A DNA stretch of 34,560 bases from Frankiaceae bacterium. Lineage in GTDB: Bacteria > Actinomycetota > Actinomycetes > Frankiales > Frankiaceae. The notes below the pieces were generated by a model. It made no database searches. It saw only the letters and a program-made list of their open reading frames with translations, and was not told the DNA's origin. The position numbers and the translations under genes are program-made. The stretch's first letter is position 1. Each line of letters opens with the position of its first letter. The stretch lies in NCBI GenBank assembly GCA_017882765.1, contig JADGOW010000005.1, positions 1-34,560 of the forward strand, in the 5' to 3' direction. This document shows positions 1 through 9,489 of this stretch, piece after piece.

Positions 1-779
1 GCGAGTCGGCGCAGCACCTGCCGGCGCCGCCAGTCGGTACGCATGGCGCATCCCGAGGCGCAATGCTCACAGGCGGTGGGCGTGCTGACCAGGTCGAAGG
101 GACGGGCCCGGAACCGGTAGGCGGTGCCGGTCAGGGCCCCGACCGGGCAGATCTGAACCGTGTTGCCGGAGAAGTAGGACTCGAACGGGGCGCCCTGGTA
201 GATCGCGACCTGCTCCAGGGCACCGCGCTCGAACAACTCGATGAACGGGTCCCCGGCGATCTGCTCCGAGAAGCGGGTGCAGCGCGCACAGCGCACGCAG
301 CGCTCCCGGTCGAGCAACACCTGGCTGGACAGCGGGATGGGCTTCGGGAAGGTGACCTTGACGTCCTTGAAGCGCGAGTCGCCGCGACCGCTGGACATGG
401 CCTGGTTCTGCAGCGGGCACTCCCCGCCCTTGTCACAGACGGGACAGTCCAGCGGGTGGTTGATCAGGAGGAACTCCATCGTTCCTTCCTGGGCCTTGGC
501 CGCCACCTTGGACGTGAGCTGGGTCATCACCACCATGTCCGGGACGACCGGCGTCGTGCAGGACGCGATGGGCTTGTTCTGACCCTCGACCTCGACGAGG
601 CACTGGCGGCAGGCGCCGACCGGGTCGAGCAGCGGGTGATCACAGAACCGGGGGATCTCGATGCCGAGCACCTCCGCCGCTCGGATGATCAGCGTGCCCT
701 TGGGGACGCTGATCTCCAGGCCGTCGATGGTCAGTGGGACCAGCTCGGGCTTGGCCGGAATGCCAGCGGATGCAGTCAT
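1..779 (-). CDS. nuoG: NADH-quinone oxidoreductase subunit G, N-terminal part (runs off the window start)
   Basis: Reverse translation from ATG at 779 gives [36 protein letters not shown]...[21 protein letters not shown]...[18 protein letters not shown]...[20 protein letters not shown], the Fe-S ligand pattern of NuoG; directly downstream of nuoF. Confidence 0.93.
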   Translation of the reverse strand, partial: MTASAGIPAKPELVPLTIDGLEISVPKGTLIIRAAEVLGIEIPRFCDHPLLDPVGACRQCLVEVEGQNKPIASCTTPVVPDMVVMTQLTSKVAAKAQEGTMEFLLINHPLDCPVCDKGGECPLQNQAMSSGRGDSRFKDVKVTFPKPIPLSSQVLLDRERCVRCARCTRFSEQIAGDPFIELFERGALEQVAIYQGAPFESYFSGNTVQICPVGALTGTAYRFRARPFDLVSTPTACEHCASGCAMRTDWRRRQVLRRL

Positions 780-861
780 CGCCGATCAACGCCCTTCCCT
801 TGCCACGCGGGGCTGGCCGGCGCCGCCCTCTCGCACCGGCCTGGCCGGCCCGCCCCGGACG

Positions 862-2166
862 TCATTGGTGTGCCCCGATCAGAGCGGGGGACAGCAGGGG
901 AGAGCCCTCGAAGGGGCAGCCGCCCTCCTTGTAGTGGGCGACGAACTCGTCCCGGAAGTGCCGGATGCCGGAGACGATCGGGCTGGTCGCGCCGTCGCCC
1001 AGGGCGCAGAACGACCGGCCGAGGATGTTGTCGCAGGCGTCGAGGAGCGTGTCGAGGTCGTCCTCACTGCCGACCCCCGCCTCCAGCCGGCCCAGGATCT
1101 GCACCATCCAGTGATTGCCCTCCCGGCACGGGGTGCATTTACCGCAGGATTCGTGCGCGTAGAACTCGGTGAGGCGCAAGCAGGCCCGCACGATGCAGAC
1201 CGTGTCGTCCATGACCATCAACGCCGTGGTGCCGAGTTGGGAGCCGGCGGCCAGCACCCCCTCGAAATCCAGGCGGACGTCGAGGTGTTCGGCCGTGAGC
1301 ATCGGCGTGGACGACCCGCCCGGCGTCCACGCCTTGAGGGTGTGCCCGCGCCGGACGCCACCGGCTTCTTCGAGCACCTCCCGGAACGTCACGCCCAGCG
1401 GGAACTCGAACTGGCCCGGGCGGTTGACGTGCCCGCTCACGCTCATGATCTTCGGGCCGGGCGATTTCTCCGTACCGAACGAGCGGTACCACTCCACGCC
1501 GTGCAGGACGATATAGGGCACACTCGAGATCGTCTCGACGTTGTTGACGACGGTCGGGCAGGCGTAGAGCCCGGCGAGCGCGGGGAACGGCGGCCGCAGT
1601 CGCGGCTGACCCCGCCGACCCTCCAGGGAGTCGAGCAGCGCCGTCTCCTCACCGCAGATGTAGGCCCCCGCGCCGCGGTGCAGCGTGATGTCGAGGTCGA
1701 ACCGGCTGCCGAGGATGTTGCGGCCCAGGTAGCCGGCCGCGTAGGCCTCGTCGATCGCCCACTGCAGGCGCCGCCCGGCGTGCACCAGTTCACCGCGCAG
1801 GTAGATGAAGGCGTGATGGCACCGGACCGCGAACGAGGCGATGATCATCCCCTCGATCAGCGCGTGCGGGTCGGCCGTCATCAGCGGCGCGTCCTTACAG
1901 GTGCCCGGCTCGCCTTCGTCGGCGTTGGCGACCAGGTAGTGCGGCCTACCGTCCCCCTGCGGGATGAACGCCCACTTCATGCCGGTCGGGAAGCCGGCCC
2001 CCCCGCGCCCGCGCAGCCCCGAGTCCTTGATCATCTGAATGATGCTGTCCGGGTCCATGCCGAGGGCCAGCGGCAGCGCCCGGTAGCCGTCGAGCCGGCG
2101 GTAGGTCTCCAGCGTCCAGGAGCGCGGCTCGCTCCATCGCCGGGTCATCACCGAGATTCGCGCCAT
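862..2166 (-). CDS. nuoF: NADH-quinone oxidoreductase subunit F
   Basis: 434 aa; SGLRGRGGAGFPTGMKW (FMN/NADH region), NADEGEPGTCKD, ESCGKCTPCREG (4Fe-4S ligands). Confidence 0.97.
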   Translation of the reverse strand: MARISVMTRRWSEPRSWTLETYRRLDGYRALPLALGMDPDSIIQMIKDSGLRGRGGAGFPTGMKWAFIPQGDGRPHYLVANADEGEPGTCKDAPLMTADPHALIEGMIIASFAVRCHHAFIYLRGELVHAGRRLQWAIDEAYAAGYLGRNILGSRFDLDITLHRGAGAYICGEETALLDSLEGRRGQPRLRPPFPALAGLYACPTVVNNVETISSVPYIVLHGVEWYRSFGTEKSPGPKIMSVSGHVNRPGQFEFPLGVTFREVLEEAGGVRRGHTLKAWTPGGSSTPMLTAEHLDVRLDFEGVLAAGSQLGTTALMVMDDTVCIVRACLRLTEFYAHESCGKCTPCREGNHWMVQILGRLEAGVGSEDDLDTLLDACDNILGRSFCALGDGATSPIVSGIRHFRDEFVAHYKEGGCPFEGSPLLSPALIGAHQ

Positions 2167-2172
2167 GCCCGG

Positions 2173-3144
2173 TTACTCCTTGCCGCCAGTGCCGCCAGTG
2201 CCGCCAGTGCCGCCAGTGCCGCCAGTGCCGCCAGTGCCGCCAGTGCGGCCGGCGCCCGACTCGCCGCGGGAGCGCCGCCGGCGGCGCTCCTTGGGTACGG
2301 CCGTCTCGCTCGTCCCGGTGTCGGCGGTGCCGGTGCCCGTCGCGGGGGCTCCGGTGCCGGCGGTGCCGACGGTGTCCGGGCCGCTCGTCTCGGTTCCGCC
2401 GGCATCCAATCGCGGCGGCAGCCCGTAGGTCTCGGCCGCCTTCGCGTCGGTCAGGACGCGCTCGGGTTCCCCGCCAGGCACGCCGTAGCCGGCCCGCACC
2501 CGGCCGATCGGTTCGGTGCCCCGACTGTCGACGGGTTCCCCCGGCTCGGGATGGGCCGCGCCTTGCGCCACCGCTCGCTCGAACTCGGGCTCGATGAAAC
2601 CGGCGAGCTGGCGGGACACCTCCCGGAAGGTGCAGACCGTGGCGCCGCGGACCGGCTCGGGCCGTTCCCCGCGCTCCAGGGCCCGCACGAGGTCGATCGC
2701 CGAATCGGGCGTCGCCTTGTCGAAGAACTCGTAGTTGACGGTCACGACCGGGGCGTAGTCGCAGGCCGCCAGGCACTCCGCGCGCTCGAGGGTGAACCGC
2801 CCGTCCGCGGTCGTCTCGTCGATCTCGACGTTCAGATGGCGGCTCAGCCGCGCGAAGATCTCATCACTGCCGAGCAGCGAGCAGGACAGGTTGGTGCACA
2901 CGCTCAGCAGGTATTCGCCCGTGGGCTTGCGCTTGAACATCGTGTAGAAGGTGAGTACGGCGCCGACCTCGGCCAGGCTGAGCCCAAGCTCCTCCGCGCA
3001 GAAGGAGACACCCTCGGGCGAGACGTAGCCCTGCTCGGACTGGACGAGATGCAGCAGCGGCAGCAACGCGGAACGGGAGTGGCCCTCCGGGTACCGTGAG
3101 ACGATCGTGCGAGCGTCGGCTCGCGTCTGCTCCGAGATCGGCAC
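2173..3144 (-). CDS. nuoE: NADH-quinone oxidoreductase subunit E with a long low-complexity C-terminal extension
   Basis: CTNLSC...ECLAACDYAPV 2Fe-2S ligands. The ORF extends to 3228, but GTG at 3144 (VPISEQTRADARTIV) after AGGGAAAGA is the more likely start. C-terminus ends (TGG)7-KE. Confidence 0.93.
   Translation of the reverse strand: MPISEQTRADARTIVSRYPEGHSRSALLPLLHLVQSEQGYVSPEGVSFCAEELGLSLAEVGAVLTFYTMFKRKPTGEYLLSVCTNLSCSLLGSDEIFARLSRHLNVEIDETTADGRFTLERAECLAACDYAPVVTVNYEFFDKATPDSAIDLVRALERGERPEPVRGATVCTFREVSRQLAGFIEPEFERAVAQGAAHPEPGEPVDSRGTEPIGRVRAGYGVPGGEPERVLTDAKAAETYGLPPRLDAGGTETSGPDTVGTAGTGAPATGTGTADTGTSETAVPKERRRRRSRGESGAGRTGGTGGTGGTGGTGGTGGTGGKE
2182..2244 (-). repeat. 9-bp tandem repeat (gccgccagt on + strand), 7 perfect copies, coding (Thr-Gly-Gly)7 at the NuoE C-terminus
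   Basis: Direct count of consecutive gccgccagt units 2182-2244. Confidence 0.97.
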
Positions 3145-3302
3145 TCTTTCCCTCGCCTGGAGTCGGGTGGGTGTCCGTCGGCCCCGCCGCGTCACGCTTG
3201 CTGGCCGAGCCCCCGCCCGCCGCGCCACAGTGTGGGCCTGCCCTCGCCGGTCGTTTCCCCCGCCCCCCTCGGACCCGGCGGCCGGCAGCTACCAGCGATC
3301 TG

Positions 3303-4637
3303 TCACCGGTCACACCCCCCCATCACCGGGTCGACGCTTGCCACAGCGGCGATGACGTCGGCTACCAGGCCACCCTCACAGAGCGCTGGTATCGAGCCGA
3401 TGTTGATGAACGACGGGTCGCGGACGTGGACACGATACGGATGCGTTCCCCCAGCGCTGATCACGTGATACCCCAACTCGCCGCGAGGAGACTCCACCGG
3501 GACGTACACCTGGCCCGGCGGAACCTTGAAGCCCTCTGTCACGAGCTTGAAGTGATGGATGAGGGCCTCCATCGAGGTACCCATGATCGTACGGATGTGA
3601 TCGAGGCTGTTGCCCATCCCGTCGGCGCCCAGCGCCAACTGCGACGGCCAGGCAATCTTCTTGTCGGCGACCATGACCGGGCCGGGCTCGAGCCGGTCCA
3701 CTGCCTGTTGGATGATCTTCACCGACTCGCGGACCTCGTCCAGACGCACGCCGAACCGGCCCCAGCAGTCCGAGTCCAGCGAGGTCGGGATGTCGAAGTC
3801 GTAGGTCTCGTACCCGCAGTAAGGCTCGATCTTGCGGACGTCCCAGGGCAGCCCGGTGGCCCGCATCATCGGACCGGTGACCCCCAGCGCGATGCAGCCG
3901 GCGGCGTCGAGGTAGCCGACCCCCTGGTTGCGCTTCTGCCAAATGGGGTTTCCCAGCAGCAGGTCTTCGTACTCCTGGAGCCGCTTAGGCATGATCTCGC
4001 AGAATTCGACGATCTCGCCGATGGCGCCGGGAGGCAGATCCTGCGCGACGCCGCCCGGCCGCACGTAGGCGTGGTTCATCCGCAGGCCGGTCACCAGCTC
4101 GAAGATGTCCAGCACCAGCTCCCGCTCGCGGAAGCCGTAGAGCATCATCGACAGCGCCCCGACCTCCAGCGCGTTCGTCGCGAAGGCCACGCAGTGCGAC
4201 GAGATGCGGCAGAGCTCCATCATGATTACGCGGATGACGGTCGCCCGCTCGGGCACCTGCTCGGTGATGCCGAGCAGCTTCTCGACAGCCAGGCAGTACG
4301 CCGTCTCGTTGAACAGCGGAGACAGGTAGTCCATGCGCGTGACGAACGTCGTCCCCTGCACCCACGTCCGGTACTCGCAGTTCTTCTCGATGCCGGTGTG
4401 CAGGTAACCGACGACCGGGCGGACGCGCTTCACGGTCTCGCCCTCGAGCTCGAGCACCATCCGCAGGACGCCGTGGGTGGACGGGTGCTGCGGCCCCATG
4501 TTCAGGGTGATCCGCTCCTCGGCGCCGAGCGCGCCCAGGACGTCCTCCCAGTCGCCGCCGGTGACCGTGTAGATCGGGCCCTCGGTCGAGTCGGTGAACC
4601 CCGCCGGCCCGAGACCGCCGTAGGCGTTGTCGCTCAC
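3303..4637 (-). CDS. nuoD: NADH-quinone oxidoreductase subunit D
   Basis: 444 aa; [36 protein letters not shown], ending DPVMGGCDR. Confidence 0.97.
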   Translation of the reverse strand: MSDNAYGGLGPAGFTDSTEGPIYTVTGGDWEDVLGALGAEERITLNMGPQHPSTHGVLRMVLELEGETVKRVRPVVGYLHTGIEKNCEYRTWVQGTTFVTRMDYLSPLFNETAYCLAVEKLLGITEQVPERATVIRVIMMELCRISSHCVAFATNALEVGALSMMLYGFRERELVLDIFELVTGLRMNHAYVRPGGVAQDLPPGAIGEIVEFCEIMPKRLQEYEDLLLGNPIWQKRNQGVGYLDAAGCIALGVTGPMMRATGLPWDVRKIEPYCGYETYDFDIPTSLDSDCWGRFGVRLDEVRESVKIIQQAVDRLEPGPVMVADKKIAWPSQLALGADGMGNSLDHIRTIMGTSMEALIHHFKLVTEGFKVPPGQVYVPVESPRGELGYHVISAGGTHPYRVHVRDPSFINIGSIPALCEGGLVADVIAAVASVDPVMGGCDR

Positions 4638-5305
4638 CCGTACCTCCGGCGTTCCTCCGGGGGCGGGATCTGGGCGCCCTTGTACTCGACCGGAACCCCG
4701 CCCAGTGGATAGTCCTTGCGCTGCGGGTGACCCTCCCAGTCATCAGGCATCAGGATGCGGGTCAACGCCGGATGGTTATCGAAGATGATCCCGAACATGT
4801 CCCACGTCTCGCGCTCCTGATAGTCCGCCGTGGGGTAGACGGAAACGACGCTGGGAATGTGCGGATCTTCAACGGGCACAGAAACTTCCAGCCGGACCCG
4901 GCGGCGGTGGGTCATCGACTGCAGGTGGTAGACGCAGTGCAGGCGGCGTCCCGTCGGATCGGCGAGGTAGTCGACGCCACCGACCGACGAGCACATCTCG
5001 AACCGCAGCCCCGGGTCGTCGCGCAAGACCTGACACACCTGTCGGATGAACTGCCGCTTCACGTGGATCGTCAGCTCGCCGCGGTCGACGACGACCCGCT
5101 CGACCGCCTCACCGAGCTGGGGGAAGACCCGTTCCACGGTCGAATACAGCTGCTCGAAGGCGTCGGGCAGGGGCCGTTCCGTGGCGAGCAGCGGGCCGCC
5201 GGTGCGCACCAGCCCGCCGAAGCCCGACGTGTCACCGCTGCCGTGCACCCCGAAGGCACCGTGGTCGGATGGGGGGACGGGCGCGACGGGGACGAGCTCG
5301 CTCAT
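4634..5305 (-). CDS. nuoC: NADH-quinone oxidoreductase subunit C
   Basis: 223 aa; [47 protein letters not shown]; 4-bp overlap with nuoD. Confidence 0.96.
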   Translation of the reverse strand: MSELVPVAPVPPSDHGAFGVHGSGDTSGFGGLVRTGGPLLATERPLPDAFEQLYSTVERVFPQLGEAVERVVVDRGELTIHVKRQFIRQVCQVLRDDPGLRFEMCSSVGGVDYLADPTGRRLHCVYHLQSMTHRRRVRLEVSVPVEDPHIPSVVSVYPTADYQERETWDMFGIIFDNHPALTRILMPDDWEGHPQRKDYPLGGVPVEYKGAQIPPPEERRRYG

Positions 5306-5970
5306 GACCCGGCCCCCGACGCCGGGTCGGCGCGCAACGGCACAGGGAACCCGCCCGCCCCCTCGACGGAGGTCAGGCGCCCCTCCGCCCGCAGCGCGGT
5401 TTCGTGCGCGGCGACCAGCGCGTGCCGGCCCGACAGGGTGCTCGCCCGCTCAATCGGCTTGACGTAGGGCGACCGGCCGATCTCGGTGCGCTCGAGACGC
5501 CCGTTGATCGGGCCGTCCATGACCTTGTCGTGAATCTTGAGAATGGCGTCCATCAGCATTTCCGGGCGCGGCGGACAGCCGGGCAGGTACATGTCGACCG
5601 GGACGATGTGGTCGACCCCCTGAACGATGGCGTAGTTGTTGAACATCCCGCCGCTGCTCGCGCAGACACCCATCGACAGCACCCATTTCGGCTCGGGCAT
5701 CTGGTCGTAGATCTGGCGCAGTACGGGGGCCATCTTCTGGCTCACCCGGCCGGCGACAATCATCAGATCCGCCTGGCGGGGCGAGGCCCGGAAAACCTCC
5801 ATGCCGAAGCGGGCCAAGTCGTAGCGCCCGGCGCCGGTGGCCATCATCTCGATCGCGCAGCACGCCAGACCAAACGTCACCGGCCACATCGACGACTTAC
5901 GGGCCCAGTTGACCATTTTGGTGGCGCTGGTGAGCAATACCCCTGAGGGCAACTTCTCCTCTAGTCCCAC
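5302..5970 (-). CDS. nuoB: NADH-quinone oxidoreductase subunit B
   Basis: GTG start at 5970 ([15 protein letters not shown]); [27 protein letters not shown]-type [25 protein letters not shown]. Confidence 0.96.
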   Translation of the reverse strand: MGLEEKLPSGVLLTSATKMVNWARKSSMWPVTFGLACCAIEMMATGAGRYDLARFGMEVFRASPRQADLMIVAGRVSQKMAPVLRQIYDQMPEPKWVLSMGVCASSGGMFNNYAIVQGVDHIVPVDMYLPGCPPRPEMLMDAILKIHDKVMDGPINGRLERTEIGRSPYVKPIERASTLSGRHALVAAHETALRAEGRLTSVEGAGGFPVPLRADPASGAGS

Positions 5971-6326
5971 TCCAGCCCCCCCCGCCGCCACACGTACGCG
6001 TACGCAATGAACACGGTGGCAATGAACAGGACCATCTCGACCAGGCCGAACACACCGAGGAAGCCGAAAGTGACCGCCCACGGGTAGATGAAGATGGTTT
6101 CGATGTCGAAGATGATGAAGAGCATGGCCGTGAGGTAGAACTTCACGGGGAATCGGTGCGTGCCCGGCCCCTGCGGCGTCGGCTCAATCCCGCACTCATA
6201 GGCCTCTGCCTTTGTCCGGCTGAAACGCCGGGGGCCGATGTGACGCGACGAGAACAGAACGGAGGCCCCGACGAACAGCGTCGCCAAGCAGAACATTGTC
6301 ACTATGGGTACGTAGGGCGACAGCAT
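5961..6326 (-). CDS. nuoA: NADH-quinone oxidoreductase subunit A
   Basis: 121 aa from ATG 6326; YECGIEP...[27 protein letters not shown]; lies inside the longer artefactual ORF 5961..7526. Confidence 0.96.
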   Translation of the reverse strand: MLSPYVPIVTMFCLATLFVGASVLFSSRHIGPRRFSRTKAEAYECGIEPTPQGPGTHRFPVKFYLTAMLFIIFDIETIFIYPWAVTFGFLGVFGLVEMVLFIATVFIAYAYVWRRGGLEWD

Positions 6327-6460
6327 CCCGCCTCCTTCCCAGGCACCGGGGATCAGCCTACGCGACCCTGCCATGCAGGCTGACCCACGCCTCAGGTGGG
6401 TTGGAGGCGCCGCCCGACGTGGCCGCGCGCCGTGCCTCGGTGATGCCTCTTTCGTCGCTG

Positions 6461-7735
6461 TCAGGCGTGGGGCGTGAGTCGCGAAACGGCGTTGACGACG
6501 CGGTCGGAAGCGTCCCCGCCCCGCGGGTCCGTCAGGTTGGCCATCAGCTTGAGCAGCAGACGCATGAGGGCAGGGCGTGGCAGCCCGTAGCGGGTCGCCA
6601 GGCGCATCACCGACGGGTTGCCCATCAAGCCGACGAACAGGCGTCCCGCAGTGAAGTAGCCCCCGTACTGCTGGCGAAGCCGCTCGGGATAGGAGTCGAG
6701 GACACGCTCGCGGTCGCGCGCCGACGGCCGCGCGAGCGCCTGCTGCACCACGTCCGCAGCGATCTCCGCCGACTCCATCGCGTAGGCGATGCCCTCGCCG
6801 TTGAAGGGGTTTACCATCCCGCCCGCGTCGCCGAGCAGCAAGAGGCCGCGCGCGTGATGGGGCTTGCGGTTGAAGCCCATCGGCAAGGCACCGCCCCGCA
6901 CCGGGCCGGTCGCCGCCTCTTCGGTCAGGCCCCACTCGGCGGGCTGGGCCGCGAGCCAGCGGACGAGCAACTCGCGATAGTCGGTGTTCTGGAACGCCGT
7001 GGACGTGTTGAGGATGCCCAGCCCGACGTTGACCGTGCCGTCCCCCACCCCGAAGATCCACCCGTACCCGGGCAGCAGCCGGCTCTTGCCGCGGGGACCG
7101 TCCCACAGCTCCAGATGCGACTCCATGAAGTCGTCGTTGGTCCGGGGGCTCGTGTAATAGCGGCGGACAGCCACGCCCATCGGGCGGTCCTCCCGCCGCC
7201 GGATGCCCAGGGCCAGAGCCAGCCGCGCGCTGACCCCGTCGGCTGCGAGGACGACCGGCGCGCGCAAGGTCGTCGTCGCCGTACCGCGACCCGCCCGAGC
7301 CACAACACCGGCGACCCGCCCCGTGCGCTCGTCGTAGACCGGTTCGGTGACCGTGGTCTGCTCGTGCAGCCGCGCGCCCGCTTTCTGCGCCTGCCGGACG
7401 AGTACCTCGTCGAAATCGACCCGGGGCCGGATCAGGCCATAGGACGGAAACGCGGCAAGCTCCGGCCAGGGCAGCTCGAGACGCGCGCCGCCACCCAGGA
7501 TGCGCAACCCGCGGTTGCGGGCCCACCCGTTGCGCTCGCTGGTGTCGACCCCCATGCGTACAAGGCTGCGGACCGCACGTGGCGTCAGACCGTCACCACA
7601 GACCTTGTCGCGCGGGAACGACGACTTCTCGACGACGAGCACGTCGAGCCCGGCCTGGGCGAGGTGATAGGCGGCGGTCGAGCCGGCCGGGCCCGCCCCC
7701 ACCACGACGACATCCGCGTCCTGAACAGGGGTCAC
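6461..7735 (-). CDS. Geranylgeranyl-reductase-family FAD-dependent oxidoreductase (possible menaquinone isoprenoid reductase)
   Basis: GTG 7735: VTPVQDADVVVVGAGPAGSTAAYHLAQAGLDVLVVEKSSFPRDKVCGDGLTPRAV (GGR family N-terminus) plus GDAGGMVNPFNGEGIAYAMESAEIAADVV. Confidence 0.9.
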   Translation of the reverse strand: MTPVQDADVVVVGAGPAGSTAAYHLAQAGLDVLVVEKSSFPRDKVCGDGLTPRAVRSLVRMGVDTSERNGWARNRGLRILGGGARLELPWPELAAFPSYGLIRPRVDFDEVLVRQAQKAGARLHEQTTVTEPVYDERTGRVAGVVARAGRGTATTTLRAPVVLAADGVSARLALALGIRRREDRPMGVAVRRYYTSPRTNDDFMESHLELWDGPRGKSRLLPGYGWIFGVGDGTVNVGLGILNTSTAFQNTDYRELLVRWLAAQPAEWGLTEEAATGPVRGGALPMGFNRKPHHARGLLLLGDAGGMVNPFNGEGIAYAMESAEIAADVVQQALARPSARDRERVLDSYPERLRQQYGGYFTAGRLFVGLMGNPSVMRLATRYGLPRPALMRLLLKLMANLTDPRGGDASDRVVNAVSRLTPHA

Positions 7736-7803
7736 GAGCACTCCGGGGAAGCGGGTCGGGGTCAGTTGGAGTCTCGCACAGCAACAGCCAGGACGTGGGC
7801 GCC

Positions 7804-7839
7804 CCGACCGTGCAGACACCTCCGACCGTGCAGACACCT
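7804..7839. repeat. 18-bp direct tandem duplication ccgaccgtgcagacacct x2
   Basis: 7804-7821 and 7822-7839 identical; lies between divergent GGR and MFS genes. Confidence 0.95.
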
Positions 7840-7919
7840 TCGGCCGTCAAGGCCCGACGGGCTACCGTAGACGCGCCGATCCCGCTCCATACCGACCACG
7901 AGCGACGCCGAGGTGGAAC

Positions 7920-9473
7920 GTGAGCGACCGGCCGGAGCCGGCGGCGTCCGGCGGCCAGACGGCGCGCACCGCCCCAGCCGCAGCCCCCCGCAGCCGTAGC
8001 CGTCTGTTCATCGAACGCAGGCGCCCGGACAGCGTCCGCAGCAACCCGAACGCGCACTGGTACGTCGTAGCGACCGTGTGCATCGGTGCCTTCATGGGCC
8101 AGCTCGACGCGAGCATCGTGACCCTGGCGTTTCCCACGCTCCAGCGCGACTTCCACGCCTCCCTCGCTGCCGTCGAATGGGTGTCGCTGTCCTACCTGCT
8201 GGTGCTGATCTCCTCAGTGATCGCGGTTGGCCGGATGTCGGACATGGTGGGCCGCAAGCTCGTCTACGTCTGGGGGTTTCTGCTCTTCGGCCTCGCCTCG
8301 CTCGGGTGCGGACTGGCCCCGAGCCTGGCCGTGCTGGTCCTGATGCGGATGGTGCAGGCCCTGGGAGCGGCGATGCTCCAGTCGAACAGCATCGCCCTGA
8401 TCAGCACGTCCACGCCGCCGGCGCACCTGGGCAAGGCGCTGGGCGTGCAGGGCGCCGCGCAAGCCCTGGGACTGGCGCTGGGCCCGACGGTCGGCGGCCT
8501 GCTGCTCGCGCTCGGCACCTGGCGGCTGATCTTCATGGTGAACGTGCCGGTGTCGGTCATCGGGTTCGCGTCGGGCTGGTACCTCCTCCCCCGCAGCCGC
8601 AACCTCGCCGCCCGGGTGCCTCTGGACTGGGCGGGCCTGGCGATGTTCGTGCCGGCGATCTCCGGCCTGCTCCTTTTCCTGTCGCTGGGCAGCAGGGACG
8701 GCTTCCTGCACCCCACCGTGTTCCCCATCCTGCTGATCGCCGTGGCGCTGGTGATCGCCTTCGTCGGCCATGAGCGCCGGTTCCGGGGGACGCCGCTCAT
8801 GGACCTGGCGCTGTTCGGCAACCGCACCTACCGCAACTGCGTGCTCGGCGGTCTCATCGCTTTCCTGGTCATGTTCGGAGTGATGTTCGTCGTCCCGTTC
8901 CTGCTGGAAGACGCCCGGCACACGTCCCCCGCCTCGGCCGGCCTGCTCCTCACCGTGCTTCCGTTGATGCTCGGCATCGTCGCGCCGTTCGCTGGACGGA
9001 TCGCCGACCGCGTCGGCCCGCGCACGCTCAAGGTCGCGGGAATGGCCTGCGTGGCGGCCGGAACCGGCCTGATGGCGGCCCGCGGCGGGGTGTCGATGCC
9101 CGCTCTCCTGACCGGGCTGACGCTGTCCGGCATCGGCCTGGGCGCGTTCATCCCGGCCAACAACTCCTCGTTCATGGCCTCCGTCCGACCACAGCAGGCC
9201 GGCGCGGCGAGCGGTATGATCAACCTCGCACGCGGCCTGGGCACTTCGCTGGGAGTGGCCCTGACCGGGCTGGTCCTCGGGGCGGTGGAGGGGAAGCTGA
9301 CACCGCCCGAGCCCGCCTCGGTCGAGGACGGCTTCAGCGCCGCCTGCGCGATGCTCGCCGGCCTCGCCTTCGTCGGCGCGCTGCTGTCGGCGCAGCGCTC
9401 CCCGGTGGTGGACCACTTTGAACCGGCGCCCGCCGAGTCATCCCCTCGGCCGGGACGCCCGGGCGGGTCGTGA
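7920..9473 (+). CDS. MFS transporter, DHA2/EmrB-QacA type
   Basis: 517 aa, about 14 hydrophobic segments; GQLDASIVTLAFPTLQRDF and GRMSDMVGRKLVYVWGF motifs; GTG start. Confidence 0.92.
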   Translation: MSDRPEPAASGGQTARTAPAAAPRSRSRLFIERRRPDSVRSNPNAHWYVVATVCIGAFMGQLDASIVTLAFPTLQRDFHASLAAVEWVSLSYLLVLISSVIAVGRMSDMVGRKLVYVWGFLLFGLASLGCGLAPSLAVLVLMRMVQALGAAMLQSNSIALISTSTPPAHLGKALGVQGAAQALGLALGPTVGGLLLALGTWRLIFMVNVPVSVIGFASGWYLLPRSRNLAARVPLDWAGLAMFVPAISGLLLFLSLGSRDGFLHPTVFPILLIAVALVIAFVGHERRFRGTPLMDLALFGNRTYRNCVLGGLIAFLVMFGVMFVVPFLLEDARHTSPASAGLLLTVLPLMLGIVAPFAGRIADRVGPRTLKVAGMACVAAGTGLMAARGGVSMPALLTGLTLSGIGLGAFIPANNSSFMASVRPQQAGAASGMINLARGLGTSLGVALTGLVLGAVEGKLTPPEPASVEDGFSAACAMLAGLAFVGALLSAQRSPVVDHFEPAPAESSPRPGRPGGS

Positions 9474-9489
9474 GGCGCGAAACGACGGT

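Noticed and set aside
661-3099. 812-aa plus-strand ORF (and 3096..4712, 4727..5467, 63..1172)
   Set aside because: Antisense to nuoG-F-E-D-C-B; composition (R/A/G/P/D/H-rich, no domains) is typical of GC-driven shadow ORFs opposite real genes.
5961-7526. 521-aa minus-strand ORF spanning nuoA and GGR
   Set aside because: Only the final 121 aa (nuoA) are real; the rest is an alternative frame of the GGR gene.
9474-9489. Possible terminator between convergent MFS and SGNH genes
   Set aside because: Only 16 bp separate the stop codons and no hairpin was visible there.
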